NCBI GenBank assembly: GCA_949841365.1
Contig: CATKZI010000005.1
Coordinates: 62,001 to 126,000 of the forward strand
From: an uncultured Candidatus Melainabacteria bacterium
GTDB taxonomy: Bacteria; Cyanobacteriota; Vampirovibrionia; Gastranaerophilales; Gastranaerophilaceae
DNA length: 64,000 bases
Direction of reading: 5' to 3'
Program-made: the position numbers and the translations under genes
The notes under the pieces: model-generated
The model's database searches: none
The model's input: the letters and a program-made list of their open reading frames with translations, nothing else
Told to the model about the DNA's origin: nothing
Shown here: piece after piece, positions 19,250 to 28,195 of the stretch
How the letters are laid out: every line of letters starts with the position of its first letter
Position numbering within the stretch: position 1 is the first letter of the stretch

Positions 19250-20535
19250 AAGTATTCAACAGAACGAGCAGTTAAGAGTTCTGCTTTTAATTTTTTGTTT
19301 TTACGCTCTTTTTTAGGCATCTCAACTGGTGCGATAATTCCCCAATTTGAATTTATCGGCTGAAATTTTTCATGATTTTCGTCGCTTATATATTGAGTTA
19401 AAGCTCCAAGAATAGTTTCTTTCGGCAAAATTAAAAGCGGTTCGCCATTTATAAGTCTTGCCATATTTATCCCAGCAAGCAGCCCCGTCGCAATAGATTC
19501 GGTATAACCTTCCGTACCTGTTAACTGACCTGCAAAGAAAAGATTTTCACGTTTGCGGGTTTGAAGTGATGCTTTCAAAACTTTCGGAGAATTTATAAAC
19601 GTATTTCTATGCATAACACCGTAACGCACTATATTAACATTTTCAAGCCCGGGAATTGACTGCAATAATTCTTTCTGGCTTCCCCATTTCAAGTTTGTCT
19701 GAAACCCTACAAGATTAAATAATGTCTTTGCAGAATTATCCTGTCGAAGCTGTACTACGGCATAATTTTCTTCACCTGTACGCTTATCCACTAAACCGAC
19801 AGGTTTCATAGGCCCAAAACGCAATGTATCCACCCCGCGGGAAGCAAGAACTTCTATCGGCAGACAGCTTTCAAAAAATTTAGCGTTTTTTTCAAACTCT
19901 TTCAGTTCAATTTTAGGTGCGTTAACCAAAATACCGTAAAACTTCTCATACTGTTCTTTATTCATCGGGCAGTTTATATAAGAAGCTTCACCTTTATCAT
20001 AACGGCTTGCCCAAAAAGCTTTATCAAAATCTATACTGTCTTTTTCAACAATCGGAGCAATAGCATCAAAAAAGTGCAAGTGCTCACTCTCTGTAAACTC
20101 TCTTATTGAATCTGCCAGACTGTCAGATGTCAATGGGCCTGATGCCATTATCGTATACCCGTCAGGAATTTCCGTAACTTCTTCCTTTATTACGATAATA
20201 TTCGGGTTATTCTGAATTTTATCCGTAACAGTCTGAGAAAAGACTTCCCTGTCAATCGCAAGTGCATTTCCCGCAGGGACAGAACACTCTCTGGCAATCT
20301 GAATTAACTCACCGCCTAAAATTTCCATCTCTTTTTTCAACAAGCCGGATGCGTTTGAGCAATCTCCTGCCCCGAGACTGTTTGAACATACAAATTCTGC
20401 AAATTTTTCCGTTTTATGCGCCCCGGTTGATTTTTCAGGACGCATCTCATACAATTTAACTTTTATTCCGCGTTTGGCAAGCTGTAAAGCTGCTTCGCTT
20501 CCCGCAAGCCCCGCTCCGATTACATTTACTTCCAT
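19234..20535 (-). CDS. trmFO: folate-dependent tRNA (uracil-5-)-methyltransferase TrmFO
   Basis: 433 residues, normal length. FAD-binding start NVIGAGLAGSEAALQLAKRGI (3-23), then the family-specific EMRPEK...GAHKT...FAEFVCSNS (about 30-55) and FAGQLTGTEGYTESIATGL near 335-353. It makes ribothymidine-54 in tRNA using methylene-tetrahydrofolate and FAD. A stand-alone gene, convergent with the preceding pair. TrmFO is common in cyanobacteria and Firmicutes, which fits the proposed lineage. Confidence 0.96.
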   Translation of the reverse strand: MEVNVIGAGLAGSEAALQLAKRGIKVKLYEMRPEKSTGAHKTEKFAEFVCSNSLGAGDCSNASGLLKKEMEILGGELIQIARECSVPAGNALAIDREVFSQTVTDKIQNNPNIIVIKEEVTEIPDGYTIMASGPLTSDSLADSIREFTESEHLHFFDAIAPIVEKDSIDFDKAFWASRYDKGEASYINCPMNKEQYEKFYGILVNAPKIELKEFEKNAKFFESCLPIEVLASRGVDTLRFGPMKPVGLVDKRTGEENYAVVQLRQDNSAKTLFNLVGFQTNLKWGSQKELLQSIPGLENVNIVRYGVMHRNTFINSPKVLKASLQTRKRENLFFAGQLTGTEGYTESIATGLLAGINMARLINGEPLLILPKETILGALTQYISDENHEKFQPINSNWGIIAPVEMPKKERKNKKLKAELLTARSVEYLKGLL

Positions 20536-20614
20536 ACAAATAAGTTTATCAGTTCAAAAAACATAGTCAAATCTTAAGTTTTGTAAATAAATTATTACAT
20601 TCGTAGTAAATTAC

Positions 20615-20643
20615 TTGCAATTATTGCTCGGATTAAGTATAAT
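20615..20643 (+). promoter_or_regulatory. promoter of the 626-residue membrane protein gene
   Basis: TTGCAA (20615-20620), 17 bases, TATAAT (20638-20643). This predicts a 5' leader of about 110 bases before the ATG at 20761. No other gene lies in the 225-base gap. Confidence 0.65.
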
Positions 20644-20760
20644 AAATACACTTAATACATTTATCTTAATTTTTCTTAAAATCTTGTCGGAAAAAAGCAA
20701 TAAGTGTAAATAAGATGTTTTTAAATATGTGTGTAGTTATGAAATTTTTAAAGTAGGGAC

Positions 20761-22641
20761 ATGTCAGTAAAAGCAATAAACCAATCACCGAATGCTGTCA
20801 AAAATCAGCAGACACCATACGGCAGACAACAATCGTTTACAGGAAGTTTCAATCCAGTAGTTACTCTAATGGATGCTATTGATAAAGGCGGATTTGCTGC
20901 GTCTTTTATTGCACAAGACGGTATTGGTATGGTTGCTCCCCGTATTTATGAAGGTCTGAATCGTAACAGACCTAAAGACGAAAACGGCAAAAAAACAGGT
21001 CCTTTGAACTGGGAATTTGCAAGACGTGAAGGCATAAGAGAAATTCTCAGCGGTCCAAGCGCTTTCTTAATCCCGCTTGGAATACTCAGCGTTGTTAAGA
21101 AAACATCAGGTCCTGCAAATAACGTTCACGTTAACCATATTGAAGCATTAGGAGCTGATTTAGCAACATACGCAGAAAAAAATAAAGCTCAACTCAGTAA
21201 CCCGAAAGCGTTCAAAAAAGGTTACTACACTCAAGTCTTTGAAAATGTATTATCAAACTCTACAGATAACAACCTTTCTGCAGATAAATTAAAACAAACA
21301 GCACAAGAGTTCGCTCAAAAACTCGTTGATGCCGAAGAAAAACACAAAAGCAAAGACAAAAAAGGTGCAAAAAAACTTTTAGCAGAAATTACAGAAGAAT
21401 ACTCCAAACTTCGTAAATCTACAGTTTCATCCTCAAGTGATGAACTGAGTGCTGTTATTAAAGTTAACGGACAAAACAAAACTGTCGGAACAAACATCAG
21501 ACGTTTAACACAAAGTTTAACAGACTACACAAACGATGCGCTTAAACATGTTCCTCAAACATCTGAAAATATAGCAGAAGCAGTTAAAAAATTCACCACT
21601 CACAGAGCAGGTACAAGAGTTCTTACAAATCTTGGCATGTGGGGAGCTGTTGTCGGCTTCTATACATTAATTCCAAAACTTTACAATATGGGTATCAAAC
21701 ATGACCCCGGTTTAAAAGGCTTGGAAGGAAACAACGAAACAGAAAACAAACAGCAAAAAGACCCGACATTTACAGGGCTGGCATCTACCGCAGGTAAAAC
21801 AGCTATGGAAGGCGGTAAAATAAGTAAACTCCTCGGCAACTTTGAATTTAACGGAGCTTCTATGTCTATACCCGCAATGTTAACTTTGTTATTCGGGTTT
21901 ACGTTACCTCCGCGTTACTTAAACGCAAAAAGTGACAAAGAAAAGAAAGAAATTGTTGTCCGCGATATTACAAGTTTCGGAGCAATCCTTTTTGCGGCAA
22001 AAGCTTTATCTCGTGCGTTCTCAACAGGATTTGCAAAACTTTCGGGTCTTGCATTGAACATTACACCTGATGACCATAAAAAAGGATTTTTCCATAAACT
22101 AAAAAATTACTTCACTGCAGGAAACGGTATAGAAGTACTTTCAAGTGAACAAATAGTAACTAAATACAGTGATTTGGCAGGTTACAAAGACGGTATAAAC
22201 GGATTCTTTGATTTCTTACAAAATAACGGCGGAAACGTTAAAAAAGTATTACATATTGATAAAACCGTTCAGGAACAATCTGAAGCTATTATGAAAAAAT
22301 ACGGCAACAAATCGCTGAAAGATGCAACTGTAGATGAAATTAAAGAAGCTTTCAAAAAAGCAAAAGGCTCAGAAGCTCTTGAAAAAATCTATACAATATT
22401 CCAAGCAAAAGATAATAAATTCATAAACCGTGCTAAAACATTTAACAGTGCATTCGGCTTTGCTTCAACACTTGTTCTTGTACCTGCGTTTATGATGTGG
22501 CTTGCAAGATACTGTGAAAGAATGACTAAAAAAGCAGTTGAAAAAGAAATGGCATTAAAAGCAAAAGATACACAACCTGCTCCTCAACCAATCCCGATTG
22601 CTACTGATAAACCAACTATGGCAGGATTTTTAAACAATTAA
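20761..22641 (+). CDS. membrane protein of a lineage-type group, unknown function
   Basis: 626 residues, no family recognised. The polar start has a short QQSFTG motif (about 23-28). The membrane part has FIAQDGIGMVAPRIYEGLNRN and RREGIREILSGPSAFLIPLGI. A soluble helical section covers about 120-285, then several hydrophobic segments (about 290-310, 365-385, 400-425 and near 570-590). The tail is proline-rich. No cleavable signal peptide. Similar REGI..P motifs occur in the product of 17992. Single-gene unit with its own promoter and terminator. Confidence 0.82.
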   Translation: MSVKAINQSPNAVKNQQTPYGRQQSFTGSFNPVVTLMDAIDKGGFAASFIAQDGIGMVAPRIYEGLNRNRPKDENGKKTGPLNWEFARREGIREILSGPSAFLIPLGILSVVKKTSGPANNVHVNHIEALGADLATYAEKNKAQLSNPKAFKKGYYTQVFENVLSNSTDNNLSADKLKQTAQEFAQKLVDAEEKHKSKDKKGAKKLLAEITEEYSKLRKSTVSSSSDELSAVIKVNGQNKTVGTNIRRLTQSLTDYTNDALKHVPQTSENIAEAVKKFTTHRAGTRVLTNLGMWGAVVGFYTLIPKLYNMGIKHDPGLKGLEGNNETENKQQKDPTFTGLASTAGKTAMEGGKISKLLGNFEFNGASMSIPAMLTLLFGFTLPPRYLNAKSDKEKKEIVVRDITSFGAILFAAKALSRAFSTGFAKLSGLALNITPDDHKKGFFHKLKNYFTAGNGIEVLSSEQIVTKYSDLAGYKDGINGFFDFLQNNGGNVKKVLHIDKTVQEQSEAIMKKYGNKSLKDATVDEIKEAFKKAKGSEALEKIYTIFQAKDNKFINRAKTFNSAFGFASTLVLVPAFMMWLARYCERMTKKAVEKEMALKAKDTQPAPQPIPIATDKPTMAGFLNN

Positions 22642-22652
22642 TTCATAACTAC

Positions 22653-22683
22653 AAAAAGGCGACTCATTTGAGCCGCCTTTTTT
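22653..22683. terminator. bidirectional terminator
   Basis: AAAAAGGCG and CGCCTTTTTT flank a small inner stem (CTC/GAG) with one mismatch. It lies between convergent genes and has T-runs on both strands. Confidence 0.85.
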
Positions 22684-22684
22684 C

Positions 22685-22885
22685 TTATTCTTCAATTAAT
22701 GCATTAATATCAGCAACCATTGCGTCAGGGTCAAATCCGTGAACTTTAGCACCTGCTTCCAAATTTTCAAAATGAGCAGCTGCGCATCCGATACAACCCA
22801 AACCATATTTTTGGAATACTGCAATACTTTCAGGGCATTGTTGAACAATATCCATGATATTCATATCCTTAGTAATCTTAGCCAT
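22685..22885 (-). CDS. DUF1858 domain protein with CxxC
   Basis: 66 residues from the ATG preceded by AAAGGAGAAGG; an upstream extension is not supported. The whole protein is a DUF1858 domain: TKDMNIMDIVQQCPESIAVFQKYGLGC-type start with the redox pair C-x-x-C in GLGCIGC (about 30-33) and the ending DALN-like VADINALIEE. Such small proteins are thought to be redox partners of hybrid-cluster and related proteins. No partner gene is next to it. Confidence 0.88.
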   Translation of the reverse strand: MAKITKDMNIMDIVQQCPESIAVFQKYGLGCIGCAAAHFENLEAGAKVHGFDPDAMVADINALIEE

Positions 22886-23011
22886 AATCCTTCTCCTTTT
22901 CTTTGACTTAATTGCAAAATTCATTAAACTACTATTAGTATATCCCAGTGGTGGGTGGAGCGGCACGCTCCTTAATAAAATTATACAATAAAAATAGAAG
23001 GATATGTAGTT

Positions 23012-23170
23012 ATGGAATTTATCAAAAATTTATTCAAAGATGAAGACAAAGCAATAGGTCTTTGCAGTTTCAAAAAAAACGAGCAAAAAATCTATACTTT
23101 TACACCACAATATAGTGCAATAGAACTCATCTACAGCACTAATACAAAAAATAATTTCTTATTATCCTAA
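23012..23170 (+). CDS. small hypothetical protein
   Basis: 52 residues beginning MEFIKNLFKDEDKA. AAGGA lies about nine bases upstream. No motif or family recognised. Its stop lies inside the end of the convergent 61-residue gene. Codon use is like its neighbours. Existence is plausible, not certain. Confidence 0.45.
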   Translation: MEFIKNLFKDEDKAIGLCSFKKNEQKIYTFTPQYSAIELIYSTNTKNNFLLS

Positions 23171-23347
23171 GCAGTATAAATTCAGCCCATGAATACCGTC
23201 ACCACGATGTTCTGGACAATTTGGGTTTGCATTTTCAAATGCAAAACTATTTTTTACAAAATTATTATCTGTATAATTTGTATTTACTTGAAACGGATTA
23301 GTTGCTCCTTGTGCAGGATTAATTCCAAAAAGTTTTCCAATCGGCAT
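23162..23347 (-). CDS. small hypothetical protein
   Basis: 61 residues starting MPIGKLFGINPAQG, after an AGGGGT ribosome site. Rich in Asn and Gly, with two cysteines (about residues 44 and 59); no signal or membrane segment. Not recognised. It may be one of the short soluble proteins common around this locus. Confidence 0.5.
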   Translation of the reverse strand: MPIGKLFGINPAQGATNPFQVNTNYTDNNFVKNSFAFENANPNCPEHRGDGIHGLNLYCLG

Positions 23348-23433
23348 AATTTTACCCCTAAAATTTCCCTATATTATATATAAGTATTTCATTCCCAAAA
23401 AATTGCCAAAATACAGGAAAATATTAAGTAATA

Positions 23434-23607
23434 TTAAGCAAGAAAATCTAAATGATTTGCTTTTGTTTCTGAGCCAAAGACTTTCGGGTGGTTTAAATTA
23501 TGTTCTGACTGCGCAAACAAATTTTCGTATTGTTTACGGTCTGTAAACATACTAATCGGATTTATACGATAAAAACTATTAGACTGTATTGCTTTAACAC
23601 TATTCAT
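23434..23607 (-). CDS. small hypothetical protein with NSVKAIQ start
   Basis: 57 residues from the ATG at 23607. The start MNSVKAIQSNSF resembles the start of the 626-residue protein at 20761 (MSVKAINQSPN). No clear ribosome site. It begins just after the terminator of the upstream gene, so it would need its own promoter. Function unknown and existence only moderately supported. Confidence 0.4.
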   Translation of the reverse strand: MNSVKAIQSNSFYRINPISMFTDRKQYENLFAQSEHNLNHPKVFGSETKANHLDFLA

Positions 23608-23616
23608 ATATAAATA

Positions 23617-23648
23617 AAAACCTGAAATTTTTCTCAATTTCAGGTTTT
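23617..23648 (-). terminator. terminator of the bifunctional-nuclease-family gene
   Basis: AAAACCTGAAATT and AATTTCAGGTTTT pair perfectly around a six-base loop. The minus strand continues with TTTTTATTTA. Confidence 0.85.
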
Positions 23649-23672
23649 AGAAAATTTGTAACAATTTTAATA

Positions 23673-24188
23673 TTACTGGTCACTCTCGTGATGTTCGTTA
23701 TCTTTCATAAGTTTTTCAAAGTCTGACGGTTTAATGCTTTGAACAAACTTTTTAAACTCTTGAGCTTCTTCTTCATCTTTAGCAGAATCAGTCGAAACAG
23801 ATCCGTTTGAAATGACATTTGCAGTCACAAAAATCGGAGCGTCAACCCTTATTGCCACAGCAATTGCATCTGACGGACGGGAATCAATTTCAATAACTTC
23901 ATCCTTATCATTTGTCAAAAACAAAGTAGCGTAATAAGTGTCTTTTTCCACATCATTAATCTCAATTTTATTAAGTTTATAGCCTGTTTTTTCAATAATA
24001 TTAATAATCAAATCATGTGTCATCGGACGAGTTACCGAGAGATTTTCGATTTTTCTGATAATCGCGCTTGCTTCCGCTGACCCAATCCAAATCGGAAGTG
24101 CTTTTCTATTATCTTTATCATGTAAAACAACAATCGGCGAACCTGTTCTTGTATCAAGGGCAATACCCATAACTTTCATTTCAATCAT
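23673..24188 (-). CDS. bifunctional nuclease family protein (DUF151)
   Basis: 171 residues. The DUF151 core runs from about 4 to 125: MKVMGIALDTRTGSPIVVLHD, LPIWIGSAEASAI, PMTHDLIINII and the signature IEIDSRPSDAIAVAIR. The C-terminus is acidic. Members have been reported as DNase/RNase enzymes, and the fold is common in cyanobacteria. The ATG at 24188 has AAAGG nine bases before it and is preferred to one eight codons further up. Single gene. Confidence 0.88.
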   Translation of the reverse strand: MIEMKVMGIALDTRTGSPIVVLHDKDNRKALPIWIGSAEASAIIRKIENLSVTRPMTHDLIINIIEKTGYKLNKIEINDVEKDTYYATLFLTNDKDEVIEIDSRPSDAIAVAIRVDAPIFVTANVISNGSVSTDSAKDEEEAQEFKKFVQSIKPSDFEKLMKDNEHHESDQ

Positions 24189-24291
24189 AGTGATAAACCT
24201 TTCTAACAACAATTTTAACCTAACAAAAGAAAGTGGTCAACAGATATTTACTAAAAAAATATTTTATGTTATTATAAAAATATACTCATGC

Positions 24292-24380
24292 GGAGTAATG
24301 GCCGAGTGGCTGAAGGCGGCACCCTGCTAAGGTGTTATGTGGAGCAATCTGCATCTAGGGTTCAAATCCCTATTACTCCG
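24292..24380 (+). tRNA. tRNA-Ser(GCT)
   Basis: 89 bases. The acceptor GGAGTAA (24292-24298) pairs with TTACTCC (24373-24379), with G as discriminator. The anticodon loop is CTGCTAA with GCT at 24326-24328. A long variable arm is typical of serine tRNA, and the T-loop is GTTCAAATC. The CCA end is not encoded. It reads AGC and AGU codons. Confidence 0.96.
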
Positions 24381-24423
24381 TTTTTAAGTCCACAAACTGA
24401 GAATCAGTGAAGATACGAATTTG

Positions 24424-24450
24424 AAAAACCGCCCACAGTGGGCGGTTTTT
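24424..24450 (+). terminator. terminator after tRNA-Ser
   Basis: AAAAACCGCCCA and TGGGCGGTTTTT pair perfectly around a three-base loop. The remaining gap to 24595 holds only AT-rich sequence with no gene that I can see. Confidence 0.9.
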
Positions 24451-24595
24451 GCTATGCTTATTTTTTAAGAGAATTTTTCTCATCATATTTTCGCAACTTT
24501 TCAAACTTTTCCTGCCCAAATTCTCTTTTTCATTTTTTCGAGGTGCAGATTGGATATTAATATTAAAAATTTTTATATTTTAAATTAATGAATTT

Positions 24596-25042
24596 CTATT
24601 TGATATTTTTTCTCAAATCACAAGTTTTATTTTTTTCATTCCAATAATAATTAAATTTATTACAGTTTTCTCTGTTAATAATAAATTCAACTTGAGCTGT
24701 TTTTATAATTTCGCCTTCTTTGCATACAGAATTATCTATACACATCAGATTATCATTTATAGCTATAACATCAGGTAAAACTTTGGCACTCAATATTAAC
24801 ATTACCCATAGAACAATATAAATTATAAATTTTAATCTTTTTGTTTTAATAAATACTAAAAATGTATATACTAATAAAATTAGATTTAAAGCTATATAAA
24901 AATTTATTTGAAACGAATATTTATACAATATAAAAAAGTCATAAATTAAACTTATTAAGAACAACACTATAAACAAAAAGCACAACCACTTTATTAAAAA
25001 TAATATTATTCTGCATAACTTTTTTAATATCATTAAAAACAT
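24596..25042 (-). CDS. small membrane protein, candidate immunity protein
   Basis: 148 residues. Three strongly hydrophobic segments (about 5-35, 45-65 and 70-90) are followed by an outer domain of about 55 residues with cysteines near 101, 107, 127 and 138. Very AT-rich. No family recognised. Starts 20 bases after the stop of the MuF-domain gene, with no clear ribosome site of its own. By position it could be the immunity partner of that putative toxin; this is inference only. Confidence 0.65.
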   Translation of the reverse strand: MFLMILKKLCRIILFLIKWLCFLFIVLFLISLIYDFFILYKYSFQINFYIALNLILLVYTFLVFIKTKRLKFIIYIVLWVMLILSAKVLPDVIAINDNLMCIDNSVCKEGEIIKTAQVEFIINRENCNKFNYYWNEKNKTCDLRKNIK

Positions 25043-25062
25043 AATTTTATTATACTACAAAT

Positions 25063-26112
25063 TTATATATGCTCTTTAGGTAAACCTTCTGGTATAGGAA
25101 TAATATCTTCAGGTCGTTTATCCGGATTTTCTCGTCCCAACTTACGTCCCATTTCGTTTATTTCTAAATCATATACACTATGTTCAAATGCATCTTTTAT
25201 TTTATAACCTTTTATTAATATTTCCTTAGGAAAGTCTGTAAATTCTCTAAGGTAGCCAAGTATAGTCGCGACAAACTCTCCGACATCACCTAACTGGGCT
25301 GCTTCACAATTTGCTTTAGTATGATAATATTCTGCTGAATAATCAACATAATGCCCAACCTCTTTTCCAACAGCTATAAGTTCATCAAGATTATGCTTAA
25401 AAATTGATATTGTTTGCACTGCTTGGGATATAATATCATATAATTCAAAGACATTCTTTTCAATCAATTCATCTAATTCTTGTATAAATATTTCAATATT
25501 GTTATTACTATAATTCATTATATCTCTTAATATATCTTCTATATCACTAATACTATCTTCTGATTCAGAAATTAAATTTTCTATTTCATTACAAGCATTA
25601 TTACATTCTAAAGCCCAAGTTGATAACTTCGTAATACAATCGCATGGTTCTTCATCATCATTAGGTGTTTGTGGTTTTGATTCATCCTCCTCAATAACCT
25701 CCACCGTACACCTACAATTCGGATGCGGACGTTCAGGGACTTCATCATAAAAATCAAAAACTTGACCGTCTAATGATTTACAAACTTCGCAGGTATGTTC
25801 TCCGTTTTCAGAATGCCAAACGTATTTGTTATAACTGATTCCGCCTTTTAATACTGTATTCTCTATATCTGCTTTCTCGGCATTTGATTCCAAATTATTC
25901 TCATTTAAGGCATTGTAACGATATAAAGATTTACCAATATTTTGTAAGTTTGAGAATTGTTTTAGTATTTTATTTTTATCTTTGTTGTTGAATACCGGAT
26001 TTGAATGATTTTTCAATAAATTCTCCTGACTTTTTGATAAATCATTTAAAATTGTTTCTAAATTTTTACCGTTTTGTAAAGCTTGCAAAACTTTGTTTTT
26101 TAAATTTGCCAT
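25063..26112 (-). CDS. MuF-domain protein, putative polymorphic toxin
   Basis: 349 residues. Around 95-140 lies the conserved end of a phage MuF/SPP1-gp7 head-morphogenesis domain: W near 99, then C-x-x-C-KSLDG, and PHPNCRCTV near 128-136. A helical, acidic linker follows to about 250. The last 90 residues have H-x-KANCEAAQLG...GYLRE...EINEMGRKLGREN, which resembles C-terminal domains of Rhs-type toxins. No other phage genes are near. Start ATG after AAGGGGA. Toxin function is inferred from this domain order and from the small downstream gene. Confidence 0.75.
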   Translation of the reverse strand: MANLKNKVLQALQNGKNLETILNDLSKSQENLLKNHSNPVFNNKDKNKILKQFSNLQNIGKSLYRYNALNENNLESNAEKADIENTVLKGGISYNKYVWHSENGEHTCEVCKSLDGQVFDFYDEVPERPHPNCRCTVEVIEEDESKPQTPNDDEEPCDCITKLSTWALECNNACNEIENLISESEDSISDIEDILRDIMNYSNNNIEIFIQELDELIEKNVFELYDIISQAVQTISIFKHNLDELIAVGKEVGHYVDYSAEYYHTKANCEAAQLGDVGEFVATILGYLREFTDFPKEILIKGYKIKDAFEHSVYDLEINEMGRKLGRENPDKRPEDIIPIPEGLPKEHI

Positions 26113-26131
26113 TTATATTTCCCCTTTCTGA

Positions 26132-26180
26132 TAAAAAAAAAAGAGTAAGGTAGAAATCCTTTAATTATCTTACCTTACTC
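26132..26180 (-). terminator. terminator of dapL
   Basis: GAGTAAGGTA (26143-26152) pairs with TACCTTACTC (26171-26180). On the minus strand a run of ten T follows, so transcription from dapL should stop before the MuF-domain gene. Confidence 0.85.
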
Positions 26181-26246
26181 GTTTTTTATATTTAATTGTA
26201 TATTTTATTATATCATTTACTCTCGAAATCCGTCAATGTTTAAAAT

Positions 26247-27416
26247 TTATTTGAATAACTTTTCAAATCTTTCCATTGCTTCGATTGTGTTTTCTTTAGA
26301 GCCGAAGGAAGTTAACCTGAAGTAGCCTTCGCCGTTTTTGCCGAATCCGGCACCCGGAGTTCCCACAACTTGAGCATTTTCAAGTAAATAATCAAAGAAA
26401 TCCCAAGATGACATATTGTTCGGGCATTTCAACCAGATATAAGGTGAGTGTTTTCCACCGACATGCCATATACCAAGACGGGTCAAGGTTTCTGAGATTA
26501 ATTTTGCATTTTCCTTATAATAAGCAATATTTTCTTTAATTTCTTTTTGACCAAGTTCCGTGAACACAGCTTCCGCACCGCGCTGGATAATATAAGGTAC
26601 ACCGTTGAACTTTGTTGTCTGGCGTCTTAACCAATATTTATTAAGTGCACCAAGTGCATTCGGAACAATTGTATAACCGCATCTTGTTCCTGTAAATCCT
26701 GCAGTTTTTGACAATGAACAGAATTCTATCGCACAATTTTTTGCACCTTCAATTTCATAAATACTGCGTGGGAGATTTTCATCAGAAATAAAGCTTTCAT
26801 AAGCTGCATCAAAAAGGATTACTGCATTATTAGAAAGCGCATAATCAACCCATTTTTTCAATTGTTCTTTGTTATAAACAGCACCTGTAGGGTTGTTTGG
26901 TGAACAAATGTAAATCAAATCAACTTTTACGTTATTGTCAGGCAACGGTAAAAATTCATTTTCACCGTTTGCATCAACAAAAATAACTTTTCTGCCTGCC
27001 ATAATATTTGTATCGACATAAACAGGATAAACAGGATCGGGAACTAACACTGTATTATCTTTTGAGAACAAGTCCAGAATATTTCCCAAATCGCTTTTAG
27101 CACCGTCAGAAATAAATATTTCATCAAGTTCCAAAGAAACACCGCGTTTTGCATAGTAACCCTGTACGGCAGAACTTACAAACTTATAACCCTGTTCAGG
27201 ACCGTAACCTCTGAATGTTTCCTGCACGCCCATCTCGTCAACCGCTTTGTGCATAGCATCTGTAACACATTTACACAAAGGCAGAGTAACATCACCGATA
27301 CCCAATCTTATGATTTTTTTATCGGGATTATTTTCGGTAAACTCTTTAACTTTCTTTGCAATAGTTGAGAACAAATAGCTTTGTTCCAAATTAGAATAAT
27401 TTTCATTTATCTTCAT
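26247..27416 (-). CDS. dapL: LL-diaminopimelate aminotransferase
   Basis: 389 residues. PLP aminotransferase that makes LL-diaminopimelate from tetrahydrodipicolinate in one step, for lysine and peptidoglycan. Visible: RLGIGDVTLPLC (about 42-53), FRGYGPEQGY, the PNNPTGAVY loop (about 172-180), and the PLP lysine in SLSKTAGFTGTRCGYT (about 232-247). DapL is typical of cyanobacteria, plants and some anaerobes. It lies 38 bases behind the hydrogenase-related operon and may be cotranscribed with it. Confidence 0.96.
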   Translation of the reverse strand: MKINENYSNLEQSYLFSTIAKKVKEFTENNPDKKIIRLGIGDVTLPLCKCVTDAMHKAVDEMGVQETFRGYGPEQGYKFVSSAVQGYYAKRGVSLELDEIFISDGAKSDLGNILDLFSKDNTVLVPDPVYPVYVDTNIMAGRKVIFVDANGENEFLPLPDNNVKVDLIYICSPNNPTGAVYNKEQLKKWVDYALSNNAVILFDAAYESFISDENLPRSIYEIEGAKNCAIEFCSLSKTAGFTGTRCGYTIVPNALGALNKYWLRRQTTKFNGVPYIIQRGAEAVFTELGQKEIKENIAYYKENAKLISETLTRLGIWHVGGKHSPYIWLKCPNNMSSWDFFDYLLENAQVVGTPGAGFGKNGEGYFRLTSFGSKENTIEAMERFEKLFK

Positions 27417-27454
27417 GTCGCACTCTCCTATGCAAAGATTTTACCATAAAATAG

Positions 27455-28183
27455 TTATTTCTGCGAAATGTAGCTCAAAACACCGTTGATAAATGTAAGC
27501 GGATGAACAGGGCAACCCGGAATATACAAATCAATCGGATATTTATCCAAAAATTCTCTGTTTAATTCTGTACTGTTTTGGAAAACTCCGCCTGATATTG
27601 CACACGCTCCGCAAAGAATTACTAGTTTTGGGTTCGGAACTGATTTGTAGCAATCCTCTAGTGCATAAGCCATATTTTTTGTAATCGGACCTGTGATTAC
27701 GATACCGTCAGCGTGTCTTGGGGAAGCCACAAAGTCGATACCAAATCTGCCCATATCAAAGTTAACGTTTGAGCAGGCATTCAATTCCATTTCACAGCCG
27801 TTACAGCCACCTGCCGAAACCTGACGAAGCTTCAAAGAACGTCCGAACATTTTAACGATTTCTTTTTTAACTTCAACTGCTGATTTTACGTAATCCTCAT
27901 AATTTGATTGAGGAGTAACGATTAATTTTTCTCTGTCGGTTGATGTTAATTTATAACCGTTGGTGAATTCAACGCCTTGAGATTGGCAAGCACCGCAGAA
28001 TGTACATTTGCCCATATCAATTGAATTTGCTTTTAATGCACCTGTCGGGCATACACTTTCATCACAATTAAGCCCTTCTTTCAATACGGGAAAACCTCTG
28101 AATTGTTCTCTCATCGGAGCATTTTTAATATCTTTTATAAATTGATTTCCTTGAAAAATTCTTGATTTTAATGTATCAAACAT
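27455..28183 (-). CDS. hydrogenase-related complex small subunit (NuoB/HyfI type) with fused ferredoxin part
   Basis: 242 residues. The N-terminal part (about 25-75) is a worn-down 2[4Fe-4S] ferredoxin: CTFCGAC plus one CPTGA cysteine remain, enough for one cluster, while the other is lost. The NuoB-like domain (about 115-240) keeps all four ligands of the proximal cluster: AGGCNGC, GACAISGG and IPGCPVHP. It should pass electrons between a soluble donor and the large subunit. Last gene of the six-gene operon, 12 bases after the large subunit gene. Confidence 0.9.
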   Translation of the reverse strand: MFDTLKSRIFQGNQFIKDIKNAPMREQFRGFPVLKEGLNCDESVCPTGALKANSIDMGKCTFCGACQSQGVEFTNGYKLTSTDREKLIVTPQSNYEDYVKSAVEVKKEIVKMFGRSLKLRQVSAGGCNGCEMELNACSNVNFDMGRFGIDFVASPRHADGIVITGPITKNMAYALEDCYKSVPNPKLVILCGACAISGGVFQNSTELNREFLDKYPIDLYIPGCPVHPLTFINGVLSYISQK

Positions 28184-28195
28184 AGTTTTTATTCC

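Noticed and set aside
24292-26180. Prophage or integrated island next to tRNA-Ser
   Set aside because: Only the MuF-domain gene is phage-like; no integrase, capsid, terminase or repeat of the tRNA end was found.
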